From Actinomycetes bacterium (GTDB lineage Bacteria > Actinomycetota > Acidimicrobiia > Acidimicrobiales > Acidimicrobiaceae): a stretch of DNA of 64,000 nt. Position 1 is the first letter of the stretch; the number at the start of each line of letters is the position of its first letter. Location of the stretch: contig JAKAQR010000007.1 in the NCBI GenBank assembly GCA_021819725.1, forward strand, positions 73,504-137,503, given 5' to 3'. The notes beneath the pieces are model-generated. The model had not been told where the DNA came from. It was given only the letters and a program-made list of their open reading frames with translations, and ran no database searches. The position numbers and the translations under genes were made by a program. This document shows, one piece after another, positions 1 to 9,364 of this stretch.

Positions 1-2
1 AG

Positions 3-377
3 AAGATTCCGCGCCGACTGCTAAAGCCAGAGTCGCTTGACAAGGCTATTGACCTATTGCGTCGGCGGGGAGGCCTCGGCGTATTTGTTGGCCGGTTTAC
101 GACGGTCCTTCGTGTGCTGATTCCAGGGGCTGCGGGGATTGCCGAGATGCGCTACCGGCGGTTCCTGGTCTTTAATGCGCTCGGTGGCATCTGTTGGGCG
201 GGACTCTACACAGGGCTTGGGTATGTCGCAGGAGCGAACTATGCATCCGTGTTGAAGGATGCAAGTCTGACGAGTGAGATTGTGTTGGCGCTTGTGGTTG
301 TCTTATTCTTCGGTGTTGGGCTATATCGACACTTTGGTCCGTCCTTGCGGAAGCCAAATCCTGCTGCTGAGGATTGA
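3..377 (+). CDS. DedA family membrane protein, C-terminal part (5' truncated)
   Basis: The reading frame is open from the window edge, so the start lies outside. The visible 124 residues contain the DedA/SNARE-associated signature: GVFVGRF, then RVLIPGAAGIAEM, then a membrane segment around FNALGGICWAGLYTGLGY. A second hydrophobic helix (LALVVVLFFGVGLY) and a basic tail follow. DedA proteins are inner-membrane proteins linked to lipid flipping, envelope integrity and proton-motive-force homeostasis; the substrate of this member cannot be told. It converges on the glycosyltransferase gene with 38 bp between the stops. Family assignment is confident; a finer role is not. Confidence 0.85.
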   Translation, partial: KIPRRLLKPESLDKAIDLLRRRGGLGVFVGRFTTVLRVLIPGAAGIAEMRYRRFLVFNALGGICWAGLYTGLGYVAGANYASVLKDASLTSEIVLALVVVLFFGVGLYRHFGPSLRKPNPAAED

Positions 378-415
378 TGCGTGCCGTTTTGGGAGTGTGA
401 GAGTGGTTGGAAACC

Positions 416-1285
416 TCAGATCTCCCTCCTTCGACGAAGTCGCTCGGTGAGGAAGGGGATGGTGAGTGTCCTCGTGGCGTGCAGCTGGGCGATTGGCGAT
501 ACCCGTAGGCCGCGAAAGGTGATCTTGGTGAGGAGCGATAGGTCACGTTGCAACAGTGCAGCGACAAACATGCGTTGGACGTGCCAAGCGATGATGCGTT
601 CACGGTCACTGGCGTCAAGGAGCGCCATGGCGTCAGTGGTGTGGATCATCCGTTCGAGAGTCGTCCAGAAGCGATGCAGGTCCTTAGAGACGCCGTCAGG
701 TGAATCACGGTAGAGAACGAGGTCCTGTTCAAGAACGGCCAAGGTACCCTTCTTGGCACAGGCAATCCAGAACGCCCAATCTTCCACGGTGTCGAGTGTT
801 GAGTCAAACCCGCCGACCTCGGCTGCGAGTTGGCTGCGCATGAGGACCGTTGATGTCTGGAACTGATTCATCAAGGTGAGGTCTCGATAGCTCAACCAAC
901 GAATCGACAAGTCCTGGCGTGGCACAGGAGATGTTCGCGACCAGCGGGTGGCGATAAGGTCGAGGTGTGGGTGTAGCTCTAAAAGTCTGATCTGGCGCTC
1001 GAGCTTGGTTGGATGCCAGACGTCATCGTCGTCGAGGAATGCGATAACGTCGCCATTGACATGGGCTAGACCTTTGTTACGTGCTGCAGAAACGCCCTGG
1101 TTGGCCTGTTCGATGATCGTTGCTGCTGGCATGACGCTGCGCGCAATCGCTACAGAATCATCGGTGGAGCCATCATCGACGATGATGATCTCTGACGGTG
1201 GGTATGACTGCACCGCCACGCTCGTCAGAGCAGCGGCGAGGGTAGCGTGGGCGTTGTAGCAGGTGACGATGACTGAGATTTGCAT
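416..1285 (-). CDS. Family 2 glycosyltransferase
   Basis: This 289-residue protein starts with the GT-A fold of GT2 enzymes. ISVIVTCYNA is followed by IIIVDDGSTDDS (nucleotide-binding Asp), NQGVSAARNKGL and AFLDDDDVWHPTKL, which holds the DXD-type metal site near residues 83-87. Such enzymes move a sugar from a nucleotide donor to a cell-surface glycan or lipid; donor and acceptor cannot be read here. There is no membrane segment, so it is probably cytoplasmic or peripheral. The ATG is preceded by GGGAG. It is divergent from murE, which suggests, but does not prove, an envelope role. Confidence 0.85.
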   Translation of the reverse strand: MQISVIVTCYNAHATLAAALTSVAVQSYPPSEIIIVDDGSTDDSVAIARSVMPAATIIEQANQGVSAARNKGLAHVNGDVIAFLDDDDVWHPTKLERQIRLLELHPHLDLIATRWSRTSPVPRQDLSIRWLSYRDLTLMNQFQTSTVLMRSQLAAEVGGFDSTLDTVEDWAFWIACAKKGTLAVLEQDLVLYRDSPDGVSKDLHRFWTTLERMIHTTDAMALLDASDRERIIAWHVQRMFVAALLQRDLSLLTKITFRGLRVSPIAQLHATRTLTIPFLTERLRRRREI

Positions 1286-1365
1286 TGACTCCCAGGATTC
1301 TGTTGATGGTTGCGGCTGCTAGCCTAGCATCTCATGAGTGACGGCTTTTCGGCGAGACGATCCTA

Positions 1366-2823
1366 TTGCCTGGACTAGCGGAGCTCGCTGACCTTTTGCC
1401 CTCGGCGCAGCTGATTGGCGAATCGGTGTCGTTGACGGATCTGACACTTGACTCGCGGGCGGTTCGCCCTGGGTCGCTGTTTTGTGCAACCCGGGGCAGT
1501 CGTTACGATGGACATATCTTCATCGATGATGCGATCGAGGCCGGAGCGGCGGCGGTGATGGTCGCGCATCCGGTGAACGTGAAGGTTCCCCAACTCATTG
1601 TCCCCTCGGTGCGCCACGCGATCGGCCGTGTCGCGAGTTATTTTTTCGGTGAGCCATCGAAGTCGCTAGAGGTGATTGGGATCACGGGTACCAACGGGAA
1701 GACGACCACCTCGTATCTGATCGAGTCGGTGTTGAATAGGACCGAGCGCAGCGTTGGTCTAATCGGAACGATCGAATCGAGATTTGCCGGGCTCAATCGG
1801 CCGAGTATTTATACGACACCGGAGGCCCCTGACCTGCACCGTCTCCTGGCTGACATGCTCCAGGATGGGACGCAGTCCGTAGTCATGGAGGTCTCGTCGC
1901 ATGGTATCGATCAGCATCGGATTGATTCGATGCGTTTTGAAGTGGCCGTGTTCACGAATCTGTCGCCCGAGCATCTCGACTATCACGGCACGATGGAGCA
2001 GTACTATTACACCAAGGCGCGACTATTCGTGCCGACCCTCACCAATGTCGCTGTCATCGGTACGGATACCGAGTGGGGGCGTCGGCTAGCCAGTCAAGTG
2101 GCGGTTGAACATGTGACCTACGGACCAGGGCCGAGCAACGATTTTGTCGTCTCAGACATCGAGCTCCTCTCGATCGGCACCCGTTTTCTCCTCCGTCACC
2201 ATGGACAGACAACCCAGTTGACCGTTCCAATACTTGGCGCCCACAACGCGTACAACGCAGCAGCGGCAGCAGCAGCCGGTTTTGTCCTAGGGGTGGACCA
2301 AGACGTCGTCTATGCGGGCATAGAGAATTGTCATGCGGTGGCTGGCCGTTTTGAGTCAATCACAATGGGGCAGGATTTTCAGGTCGTGGTGGACTATGCG
2401 CACACCCCAGATGCGATCCGATCGCTTATCGAGACGGTCAGGCTTCAGTCCTCGGCCGGCAAAGTCATTTTGGTGGCGGGAGCCCGAGGGCGACGCGATC
2501 GGCTCAAGCGTCCAGAGCTCGGCCGGGCTGCGGCGACGAGCGATCTTGCGATCTTGACGGCAGATAACCCAGGTGATGAAGAGCCTGCTGAGATTGTCGC
2601 TCAGTTATTGGCTGGCACCCTCGACGTCGCTACCTCTCGCATCGTGGTTGAATTGGACAGGCGCAGGGCGATCGAGTTCGCTATTAACGAGGCTGAACCG
2701 GGAGATACGGTGCTCATTGTGGGCAGAGGACACGAGCAAAGCTTGAGGGTTGGTCCTGCAGTTGTCTATCTGGACGATCGCGAGGTGGCGCGGTCGGCGT
2801 TGATTGCCCGCGGTAGCCGCTGA
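1366..2823 (+). CDS. murE: UDP-N-acetylmuramyl-tripeptide synthetase MurE
   Basis: This cytoplasmic Mur ligase adds the third stem-peptide residue to UDP-MurNAc-L-Ala-D-Glu using ATP. Its 485 residues match the family length. The Rossmann-like N domain is followed by the P-loop GTNGKTTT (108-115), the YYYTKARLF segment with the carbamylated lysine, a central HNAYN, and a C-terminal ligase domain (VDYAHTPDA, GRGHE). The start is a TTG; no in-frame ATG lies just upstream. Odd point: the specificity motif is DNPG (400-403). meso-diaminopimelate enzymes have DNPR, so the added residue is uncertain. No murF or mraY follows, so it lies outside the usual dcw cluster. Confidence 0.93.
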   Translation: MPGLAELADLLPSAQLIGESVSLTDLTLDSRAVRPGSLFCATRGSRYDGHIFIDDAIEAGAAAVMVAHPVNVKVPQLIVPSVRHAIGRVASYFFGEPSKSLEVIGITGTNGKTTTSYLIESVLNRTERSVGLIGTIESRFAGLNRPSIYTTPEAPDLHRLLADMLQDGTQSVVMEVSSHGIDQHRIDSMRFEVAVFTNLSPEHLDYHGTMEQYYYTKARLFVPTLTNVAVIGTDTEWGRRLASQVAVEHVTYGPGPSNDFVVSDIELLSIGTRFLLRHHGQTTQLTVPILGAHNAYNAAAAAAAGFVLGVDQDVVYAGIENCHAVAGRFESITMGQDFQVVVDYAHTPDAIRSLIETVRLQSSAGKVILVAGARGRRDRLKRPELGRAAATSDLAILTADNPGDEEPAEIVAQLLAGTLDVATSRIVVELDRRRAIEFAINEAEPGDTVLIVGRGHEQSLRVGPAVVYLDDREVARSALIARGSR

Positions 2824-2826
2824 GAC

Positions 2827-3663
2827 TTACACCCTCTTACGGTAGATATTGACCGAAAGCGGAATCATGATGATCAGGAGGCCGACGCACCAGATGATCG
2901 CGGTGATGGTCAAATCACCGGTGGCGGATTGGGCTGCACGGGCTGCGACCGGGCCGTCCATGAGGCTCCTTGCTGCATTGACCGCCACACTCAGCGGCTG
3001 GTGATTGGCAAACCCACGCAGCCACGATGGCATACTCTCCACGGGAACGAAGGCAGATGAGGCGAAGGTGAGTGGGAAGAGCAAGGGGAAAGCCATCACC
3101 TGCGCGGTTTCACTGTTAGGCGCGGCCAGTCCGATCAACGCAAAGAACCACGAAAGCGCATAGGCAAAGAGGAGGGCGATGCCGATTCCCGCGAGAAACT
3201 CCCCTACGTTGGTTCCGATGCGAAAACCGACTAAGAAACCGACGATCACCATGATAACGATCACCACCAGGTTGCGGATGAGATCTGCGATCGTTCTTCC
3301 TGCCAGAACCGCAGAGCGTGTCATGGGAAGGGCATGAAAGCGTTCAATGAGCCCTTTCTGGAGGTCCTCGGCCAAGCCAACGCCGGTCTGGACTGAGCCA
3401 AAGGCGATCGTCTGGATGAAGATTCCTGGCATCAGATAGTTGACGTAACTCAGGCCAAGCTTGGAGGTCTCTGAGCCGATGGCACCCCCGAAGACGTAGC
3501 GGAAGAGGAGTACGAACATTACTGGTTGGATCGTAGAGAAGACCAACGACTGGGGTATACGGACATAGTTCAGGAGATTACGCTTGGTGATCGTGAGGGC
3601 ATCGGCCACCATCCAATAGAGACGAGAGCGGTGCGGACTGGTCGTAAGTTCTGCGAGTGCCAT
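2827..3663 (-). CDS. ABC-2 type transporter permease (DrrB-like)
   Basis: Membrane half of an exporter, 278 residues. A cytoplasmic start (ALAELTTSPHRS) leads to TKRNLLNYVRIPQSLV, then about six hydrophobic helices with the ABC-2 pattern (MPGIFIQTIAFGSVQTG, LIERFHALPMTR, FALIGLAAPNSETAQ). The ATG at 3663 is preferred over an upstream in-frame start. It follows GGAGGGA, only 4 bp after the ATPase stop, and the upstream residues would overlap that gene and look non-coding. It forms an operon with the ATP-binding gene. DrrAB systems export drugs or lipids; the substrate here is unknown. Confidence 0.88.
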   Translation of the reverse strand: MALAELTTSPHRSRLYWMVADALTITKRNLLNYVRIPQSLVFSTIQPVMFVLLFRYVFGGAIGSETSKLGLSYVNYLMPGIFIQTIAFGSVQTGVGLAEDLQKGLIERFHALPMTRSAVLAGRTIADLIRNLVVIVIMVIVGFLVGFRIGTNVGEFLAGIGIALLFAYALSWFFALIGLAAPNSETAQVMAFPLLFPLTFASSAFVPVESMPSWLRGFANHQPLSVAVNAARSLMDGPVAARAAQSATGDLTITAIIWCVGLLIIMIPLSVNIYRKRV

Positions 3664-3667
3664 GGGC

Positions 3668-4615
3668 CTATCCCTCCATTGTCGCTGGTTGTTCGGTGAG
3701 CGCGAGAAAGACATCGTCGAGGCTCGGTTCGCGAAGGTTGATTCTGGTCGGGTTGATCTTCTCGTTGAGCAGACGCTCAAGGACCAGTGCGGTGGTCGCT
3801 GCACCATCAGCCACAGGAATCTCTAAGCGATTCTCAACCTGTTGTACGGCCGCCGAGGCCAGCGAGGTGACGGCTGCCTTGGCTTTGTCGGTGACCTCTT
3901 CGTCCTTGAAGGAAAGTTCTAGCACCGTTGCTCCAAAGTTCGCTTTAAGCTGATCTGGCGTACCCTCGGCGATCACGAGGCCATGATCGACGACAGCGAT
4001 CCGCGATGCCAGTCGATCCGCCTCCTCGAGGTATTGCGTGGTCAACAGTACGGTTGTCCCATTCACGAGGAGTTTTTCGATGATCTCCCAAAGGTCGTTG
4101 CGACTTTTGGGATCGAGGCCGGTAGTAGGTTCATCGAGGAACAGCACCGGAGGCCGTGCGACGAGGGCCGCAGCGAGGTCAAGTCGCCGTCGCATCCCTC
4201 CTGAGTAGGTGCTGAGCACGCGTTTGGCCGCGTACTCAAGGCCAAAGTCATGGAGGAGCTCAGCGGACCGGTCCCTTGCAACTTGTTTCGGGAGGTGGTT
4301 GAGCCGGCTAATCATGAAGAGATTCTCCTCACCCGTTAGCCGTTCGTCGACCGCCGCAGCCTGACCCGCAAGACCGAGGTGTTCGCGGACCTGCTGGGGG
4401 GATTTGGTGACGTCGATGCCCATAATGGTCGCCTCGCCATTGTCGGGAGGGATGATGGTGGTGAGAATCCTGACGATGGTCGTCTTCCCAGCCCCATTAG
4501 GACCGAGTAGACCAAAAACGGTTCCAGCCTCCACCTGAAAGCTCACATCCTCCAGGGCAGTAACGCCTCCTTTGAACGTTTTGCGCAGGTTGCGCACCTC
4601 GATGGCTAGGGTCAT
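3668..4615 (-). CDS. ABC transporter ATP-binding protein (DrrA-like)
   Basis: Cytoplasmic ATPase of the exporter, 315 residues. It has Walker A (GLLGPNGAGKTT), signature YSGGMRRRLD, Walker B with VLFLDEPTTGLDP, an H-loop region (LLTTQYLEEADRL) and a C-terminal extension of about 90 residues (ELSFKDEE onward) typical of the DrrA/CcmA group. The ATG at 4615 follows GGAGGTGAG closely. A TTG at 4639 in the same frame is an alternative that adds eight residues. It is the first gene of a two-gene operon with the permease. Substrate is unknown. Confidence 0.9.
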   Translation of the reverse strand: MTLAIEVRNLRKTFKGGVTALEDVSFQVEAGTVFGLLGPNGAGKTTIVRILTTIIPPDNGEATIMGIDVTKSPQQVREHLGLAGQAAAVDERLTGEENLFMISRLNHLPKQVARDRSAELLHDFGLEYAAKRVLSTYSGGMRRRLDLAAALVARPPVLFLDEPTTGLDPKSRNDLWEIIEKLLVNGTTVLLTTQYLEEADRLASRIAVVDHGLVIAEGTPDQLKANFGATVLELSFKDEEVTDKAKAAVTSLASAAVQQVENRLEIPVADGAATTALVLERLLNEKINPTRINLREPSLDDVFLALTEQPATMEG

Positions 4616-4958
4616 CTCACCTCCGATGGGCTTGATCAAATGTTGTGTTGCTAGGGGTCTCAGCTGACGAAGACGTCGTCGTTATGAGCTCGCTGTCCTC
4701 AGGTTAGTTGTTTCTCTACAGATCTTCCTATCTCAACACAGGAACGATGCCTGATTAATCCCGAGAGCAGGGAACAAGTCCGCTTCAGGCCTTATACTTT
4801 GCCGAGCCCATACTTGAAGCAGGACTTGTGGTCGTAGTCCTCCTGGCCTCAAATAGCTAGGGAGCGTCAGGTAACTGGCTTGCTCTACCGTCTTTGGGCG
4901 ACCGTCTTTGTTGGACGGCCGGGCCCGGGCCTCTCAGCGTATCGGGAGATGGCCTGAG
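4616..4958. other. Intergenic region between ABC operon and tRNA-Arg
   Basis: No convincing protein gene lies here. Visible elements are a TATACT hexamer at 4793-4798 (plus strand), a short hairpin around AGGACT/AGTCCT (about 4832-4852) and a CCGTC/GACGG stem near 4900-4918 beside a GGCCCGGGCC palindrome. The last could be part of the 3' processing or termination region of the minus-strand tRNA, although no T-run follows. A small plus-strand RNA from the TATACT element is possible but unsupported. Confidence 0.4.
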
Positions 4959-5030
4959 CGCCCCCGGTAGGATTCGAACCTACGCACCCGGCTCCGGAGG
5001 CCGATGCTCTATCCCCTGAGCTACGGGGGC
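4959..5030 (-). tRNA. tRNA-Arg (anticodon CCG)
   Basis: Read on the minus strand, it folds as a complete cloverleaf. The acceptor stem is GCCCCCG/CGGGGGC, the D stem GCTC/GAGC, the anticodon stem TCGGC/GCCGG with loop CTCCGGA (anticodon CCG, reading CGG), and the T stem GTAGG/CCTAC with loop TTCGAAT. G is the discriminator and CCA is not encoded. A TAGACT hexamer at 5048-5053, about 17 nt upstream of the tRNA 5' end, may be its -10. It sits divergent from argS, the gene for the enzyme that charges it. Confidence 0.95.
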
Positions 5031-5171
5031 TCAATCAGGCGAACCCGAGTCTAGCGTTCTCTGAGGTCTGAGACGCCGAGTGCATTGTCTGCGCTGGTAG
5101 CGCTGATATGCTTTGCTCAAAGCTCTTCGTTGCCCGGCGATAGCTGTATTCGATACGTGAAGGAGTAAACA

Positions 5172-6794
5172 GTGGCGATTGCAGACCGGCTGTTGACGTT
5201 GGTGCACACCACTGCACAGGATAGTTTTGCGATACTTCAGGCTGATCCTACGCCTTTAGGGGCGGTTGCGATTGATGAACCGGCGATCCCTGATCATGGC
5301 GATTACGCGACAAATGCAGCGATGGTGCTCGCAAAGACACTGGGAACGCCTCCTCGGATCATCGCTGAGCAGCTTGCCGAGCGACTTCGTGCCGATGCGA
5401 TGGTGGATCGGGTGACCGTCGCTGGCCCTGGCTTCTTGAACTTTTGGATCGCTCCCGAGGCGTTGGGTCGAGAGATTACGGCACTGCTTGACGAAAAGGT
5501 TGAGTACTTTCGCCCTGACCTAGGCCACGGTGCCACTGCCCAGGTCGAGTTCGTGTCGGCGAACCCTACTGGTCCGCTCCATGTTGGCAATGGTTGGCTT
5601 GCGACCTACGGTGATGCGCTGAGTCGGCTGCTTGAATTTGTGAACTATCGGGTGACTCGAGAGTACTACGTGAACGATACCGGGGGGCAGATTCGACAGC
5701 TTGGTGCCTCTATCATTGCGGTCCGGCGCGGAGACGAGGTGCCTGAAGGTGGATATCAGGGGGCGTATATCTCTGATCTGGCGCTTCGTTATCAGGGCGC
5801 AGATGATGTGGTGGAGGCTGGCAGCTGGGCCGTCCCGATCATTCTGGAATTGATCCAAGCAACGCTTGGTTCACTCGGCATCGAGATGGATAGTTGGTTT
5901 TCGCAGGCCTCGATCGAGGAGTCGGGGGATGTCGCCGAGGTGGTGGCCAAGTTGGATGCACAGGGAGCGACCTATGAGCGTGACGGCGCGCTCTGGTTCG
6001 CCTCTGAGCGCTTTGGTGATAGCCGTGACCGGGTGATGCGTAAGTCCAACGGGGACTTCACCTACCTTGCCGGAGATATCGCCTATCACTATAACAAGCT
6101 CGTGGTTCGATCGTTTTCGCTGGTGATTGACGTTCTGGGGGCCGATCATCATGGTCAAGTTGCCTCCATGATGGCTGCGGTGCGTGCGCTTGGCATCGAT
6201 GAACATCGGTTGGAGATCAAACTTGGTCAGATGGTGTCCCTGCTCGAACAGGGCCAAGCGGTTAAGTTCTCCAAGCGTGCTGGAACGGCGATTCCTCTTG
6301 ACTGGCTGATCCAAGAGTTGGGCCGTGATGCAACGCGGCTGCTGATCCTCTCTAGCTCCATCGATCGCGCCTCGCAGATCGACCTGGCGCAGGCGAAGGC
6401 GCAGTCGATGGAGAACCCGGTCTACTACATTCAGTACGCTTATGCTCGGATCTCGGCGTTGCTGCGCAATGTGGTGAGTCGTGGTGTCAGCAGTGAGCCG
6501 AGTTCGTCTGAAGCACTGGCCGGTCTAAGCCATCCTCGCGAAGTAGCCCTGATGAAGGATCTCTTGCGGTTGGAATCGGTGATCACACGTGCTGCGCACG
6601 AGCGGGCTCCTCATAAGATTGTCGGCTGGTTGATGCAGGCGGCCGCTGATTTTCATGGTTTCTATCATGACTGTCCGGTACTCACGGCTGAGCCTGCCGT
6701 GCGTGATGCCCGACTGACGTTGGCCACAGCCACACAACTCGCATTGGGCGTCGCGCTTGAACTGCTCGGGGTGACGCCCCTCGAGGAGATGTGA
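5172..6794 (+). CDS. argS: Arginyl-tRNA synthetase
   Basis: Class I aminoacyl-tRNA synthetase (540 residues), joining arginine to tRNA-Arg in the cytoplasm. Visible are the N-terminal additional domain (PDHGDYATNAAMVLAK), the HIGH-type motif ANPTGPLHVGN, YYVNDTGGQI, the KMSKS-region variant KFSKRAGT, and a helical anticodon-binding domain with YIQYAYARISALLR. The GTG start at 5172 has AGGAG six bases upstream. It begins the long plus-strand cluster and ends 1 bp before lysA, as in other actinobacteria. Confidence 0.97.
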   Translation: MAIADRLLTLVHTTAQDSFAILQADPTPLGAVAIDEPAIPDHGDYATNAAMVLAKTLGTPPRIIAEQLAERLRADAMVDRVTVAGPGFLNFWIAPEALGREITALLDEKVEYFRPDLGHGATAQVEFVSANPTGPLHVGNGWLATYGDALSRLLEFVNYRVTREYYVNDTGGQIRQLGASIIAVRRGDEVPEGGYQGAYISDLALRYQGADDVVEAGSWAVPIILELIQATLGSLGIEMDSWFSQASIEESGDVAEVVAKLDAQGATYERDGALWFASERFGDSRDRVMRKSNGDFTYLAGDIAYHYNKLVVRSFSLVIDVLGADHHGQVASMMAAVRALGIDEHRLEIKLGQMVSLLEQGQAVKFSKRAGTAIPLDWLIQELGRDATRLLILSSSIDRASQIDLAQAKAQSMENPVYYIQYAYARISALLRNVVSRGVSSEPSSSEALAGLSHPREVALMKDLLRLESVITRAAHERAPHKIVGWLMQAAADFHGFYHDCPVLTAEPAVRDARLTLATATQLALGVALELLGVTPLEEM

Positions 6795-6795
6795 G

Positions 6796-8076
6796 TTGGC
6801 CGACCTAGGGGTACTCCCTGAACATCTCGCCCCACAGGGTGCCACGGTCGATGGCCTTGGTGAGCTCTTGGTGGGTGGCCTCGCAGTGAGCGAGCTCGCA
6901 GGCCGTTTTGGAACCCCGCTGTTCATCTATGATGAGGGACATCTCCGGAGCCGGATGCGCGAGGCAGCCAACGGGTTTGGTCGAGGACAAGTCATCTACG
7001 CCTCCAAGGCATTCCCGACGATTGCCATGGCAAGGATCGTCGATGAAGAACGGTTGTGGTGGGACGCCGCATCGCTTGGGGAGATGAAGGCGGGTCTACT
7101 TGGTGGAGTCAAGCCAGCGCGTATGGTGCTCCATGGGAACAACAAGTCGATGGAGGAGTTACGGTTGGCGGTCGAGGTGGGGATCGGCAGAGTGGTGGTC
7201 GATTCATTCGATGAAATCGACCGGCTTGAAGGTCTGGCGGGAGATGCGATCCATGTGTGGCTTCGGGTGACCCCTGGCATTGAGGCACACACGCATGCCT
7301 ATGTACGCACGGGGCAACAGGACTCCAAGTTTGGCTTCAATCTTGCCAATGGGGACGCTCAGCGCGCGATTACGCGGATGAAGACAAGTTCACGTTTCGT
7401 GCTGTCCGGCCTCCACTGTCACATCGGTTCTCAGGTTTTTGCGCTGGACTCCTTCCGCGAAGCGGTGGCGATCATGGTCGAGCTCGTGCAGGAGAACGAT
7501 GTTGAAGAGTTATGCATCGGTGGTGGGTTTGGAGTCGGGTACTTGCGGGACGAGCTGGTCCCCTCGCTTGGCGATTGGACGCATTGGCTCCGCGAAACGT
7601 TGGATGCACATGGCATTGACCCAGAGCGAACCTTTGTTGAACCAGGTCGCGCAATCGCTGCTGCAGCTGCAGTCACTATCTACACCGTTGGAGTCATCAA
7701 AGCGATACCTGGAGTGCGTACCTATGTGGCTGTCGACGGAGGTATGAGCGATAATCCGCGTCCCGTCCTCTACGGGAGTGGTTACGAAGCCTACGCCCCG
7801 TCCCGCTTATTTGCTGCGCACGACACGACGGTAGCCCTTGTCGGCAAACACTGCGAGTCAGGCGACGTGCTCGTACGGGAAGCTCGTCTCCCGTCGGATC
7901 TGCGCGTTGGCGAACTCGTCATGACGCCGGTCACTGGCGCCTATGGTTGGGCGATGGGATCGAACTATAACAAGCTGCCACGACCGGCCGTTGTTGGGGT
8001 TCACCAAGGACAGGCGCGATTGATGGTCCGGAGGGAGACGGTTGACGATCTCTTTCGTTTGGAGTTGGGTCTATGA
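6796..8076 (+). CDS. lysA: Diaminopimelate decarboxylase
   Basis: PLP enzyme that converts meso-diaminopimelate to L-lysine, the last step of lysine synthesis. The 426-residue alanine-racemase-fold protein has the PLP lysine in VIYASKAFP (K71), HCHIGSQ, the glycine loop GGGFGVGY, EPGRAI, and the substrate motif CESGD. The TTG start, 1 bp after the argS stop, is preceded by GAGGAG inside argS, suggesting translational coupling. It overlaps hom by 4 bp. Its presence shows that DAP is made and partly drained to lysine, which matters for interpreting MurE. Confidence 0.96.
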   Translation: MADLGVLPEHLAPQGATVDGLGELLVGGLAVSELAGRFGTPLFIYDEGHLRSRMREAANGFGRGQVIYASKAFPTIAMARIVDEERLWWDAASLGEMKAGLLGGVKPARMVLHGNNKSMEELRLAVEVGIGRVVVDSFDEIDRLEGLAGDAIHVWLRVTPGIEAHTHAYVRTGQQDSKFGFNLANGDAQRAITRMKTSSRFVLSGLHCHIGSQVFALDSFREAVAIMVELVQENDVEELCIGGGFGVGYLRDELVPSLGDWTHWLRETLDAHGIDPERTFVEPGRAIAAAAAVTIYTVGVIKAIPGVRTYVAVDGGMSDNPRPVLYGSGYEAYAPSRLFAAHDTTVALVGKHCESGDVLVREARLPSDLRVGELVMTPVTGAYGWAMGSNYNKLPRPAVVGVHQGQARLMVRRETVDDLFRLELGL

Positions 8077-9353
8077 AAGTCGGTCTTTTGGGGTGCGGAA
8101 CGGTGGGCAGCGCGCTCGTTTCACTGCTCGCAGAGGAGGGAGATCGGCTCGCTTACCTACTAGGTGAACCTCTCGAAGTCGGACGCATCTTGGTTCGTAC
8201 TCTGGACAAGGAACGGAGTGGGCCAATACCAGCTGGTTTGCTGACAACCCAGTTGGCCGAGGTGATCGACGATGACGAGATCGAGGTGGTGGTCGAGCTC
8301 ATAGGACCTGGTGAGTTTGCCCTCTCCGCGATTCGGGCTGCGCTTGGGGCAAAAAAGTCGGTGGTGACGGCCAATAAGGAGATCCTGAGTACGCACTTTC
8401 CTGAACTTGAACTTGCTGCTCAGGCGGTGCATCGAGATATCTTTTTTGAGGCGGCGGTGGCGGGAGGTATTCCGCTCATCCGTGCATTGCGGGTCTCGCT
8501 TTTTGGTGAGCGACTTTCACGGATTGTGGGTATCGTAAACGGAACGACCAACTACATTCTGACCCGGATGCAGGAGGAGCATCTCAGCCTCGAGGCGGCG
8601 CTGCTGGAAGCTCAGCAACTCGGTTATGCTGAGGCGGATCCTTCGGGAGATCTGTCCGGCAGGGATGCAGCCTCCAAACTTGCGATCATTGCCAGTATCG
8701 CCTTTGGAGGCCATGTTGACGTAGGAGACGTAACAGTGGATGGAATCTGGGGAGTAACCCCAGCGGATTTTGACTTCGCAGAGCGGAGCGGAGGAGTCAT
8801 CAAACTCCTTGCGCAGGCTGAGCGAGACATCACCACCTCGGATGCCCCCGTTCGTGTCGAAGTATTTCCAGCTATCGTGATGTCGACGCACCCTTTGGCT
8901 AGTGTTCGCGGTTCATTCAACGCGATCTTTGTGGAAGGGTCGGCGGTTGGTCAGCTGATGTTCTCTGGTCCTGGAGCAGGTGGTCTGCCGACGGCATCGG
9001 CCGTCTTGGCCGACATCATCGACGCAGTGAGGAACCTGCGAAGTGCCACTCGAGCACCGATGCGCATCGCTGAGGGTACCCGCTTTGTCGAGGATTCAGC
9101 CATTGAGGCAGTCTTTGCACTCTCCATGGAGGTGGTCGATGCTCCTGGGGTCCTCGCGCAGGTGAGCGAGGTGTTTGGTCAGCATGGTGTCTCGATCGCT
9201 CGTATGGAGCAGGACGAACTCGGTGGCGAGCTTGCGCATCTGGTCTTCCTTACACACCGTACCCGTCTTTCTGCCATCAAGGCAACGATGGCGGGACTGG
9301 CAGGACTCGATGTGATCGAGCGGTTACACCAAATTTTGCGCGTCTTGGAATGA
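8073..9353 (+). CDS. hom: Homoserine dehydrogenase with ACT domain
   Basis: Reduces aspartate semialdehyde to homoserine with NAD(P)H, at the branch point to threonine and methionine. In 426 residues it has the dinucleotide motif [11 protein letters not shown] at the N-terminus, TANKEILS, the family signature [10 protein letters not shown], and [20 protein letters not shown]-terminal ACT domain from about residue 347 ([19 protein letters not shown]) usually gives threonine feedback inhibition. ATGA overlap with lysA indicates coupling. thrC follows with the same kind of overlap. Confidence 0.96.
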   Translation: MKVGLLGCGTVGSALVSLLAEEGDRLAYLLGEPLEVGRILVRTLDKERSGPIPAGLLTTQLAEVIDDDEIEVVVELIGPGEFALSAIRAALGAKKSVVTANKEILSTHFPELELAAQAVHRDIFFEAAVAGGIPLIRALRVSLFGERLSRIVGIVNGTTNYILTRMQEEHLSLEAALLEAQQLGYAEADPSGDLSGRDAASKLAIIASIAFGGHVDVGDVTVDGIWGVTPADFDFAERSGGVIKLLAQAERDITTSDAPVRVEVFPAIVMSTHPLASVRGSFNAIFVEGSAVGQLMFSGPGAGGLPTASAVLADIIDAVRNLRSATRAPMRIAEGTRFVEDSAIEAVFALSMEVVDAPGVLAQVSEVFGQHGVSIARMEQDELGGELAHLVFLTHRTRLSAIKATMAGLAGLDVIERLHQILRVLE

Positions 9354-9364
9354 GGAGTGAAGGC

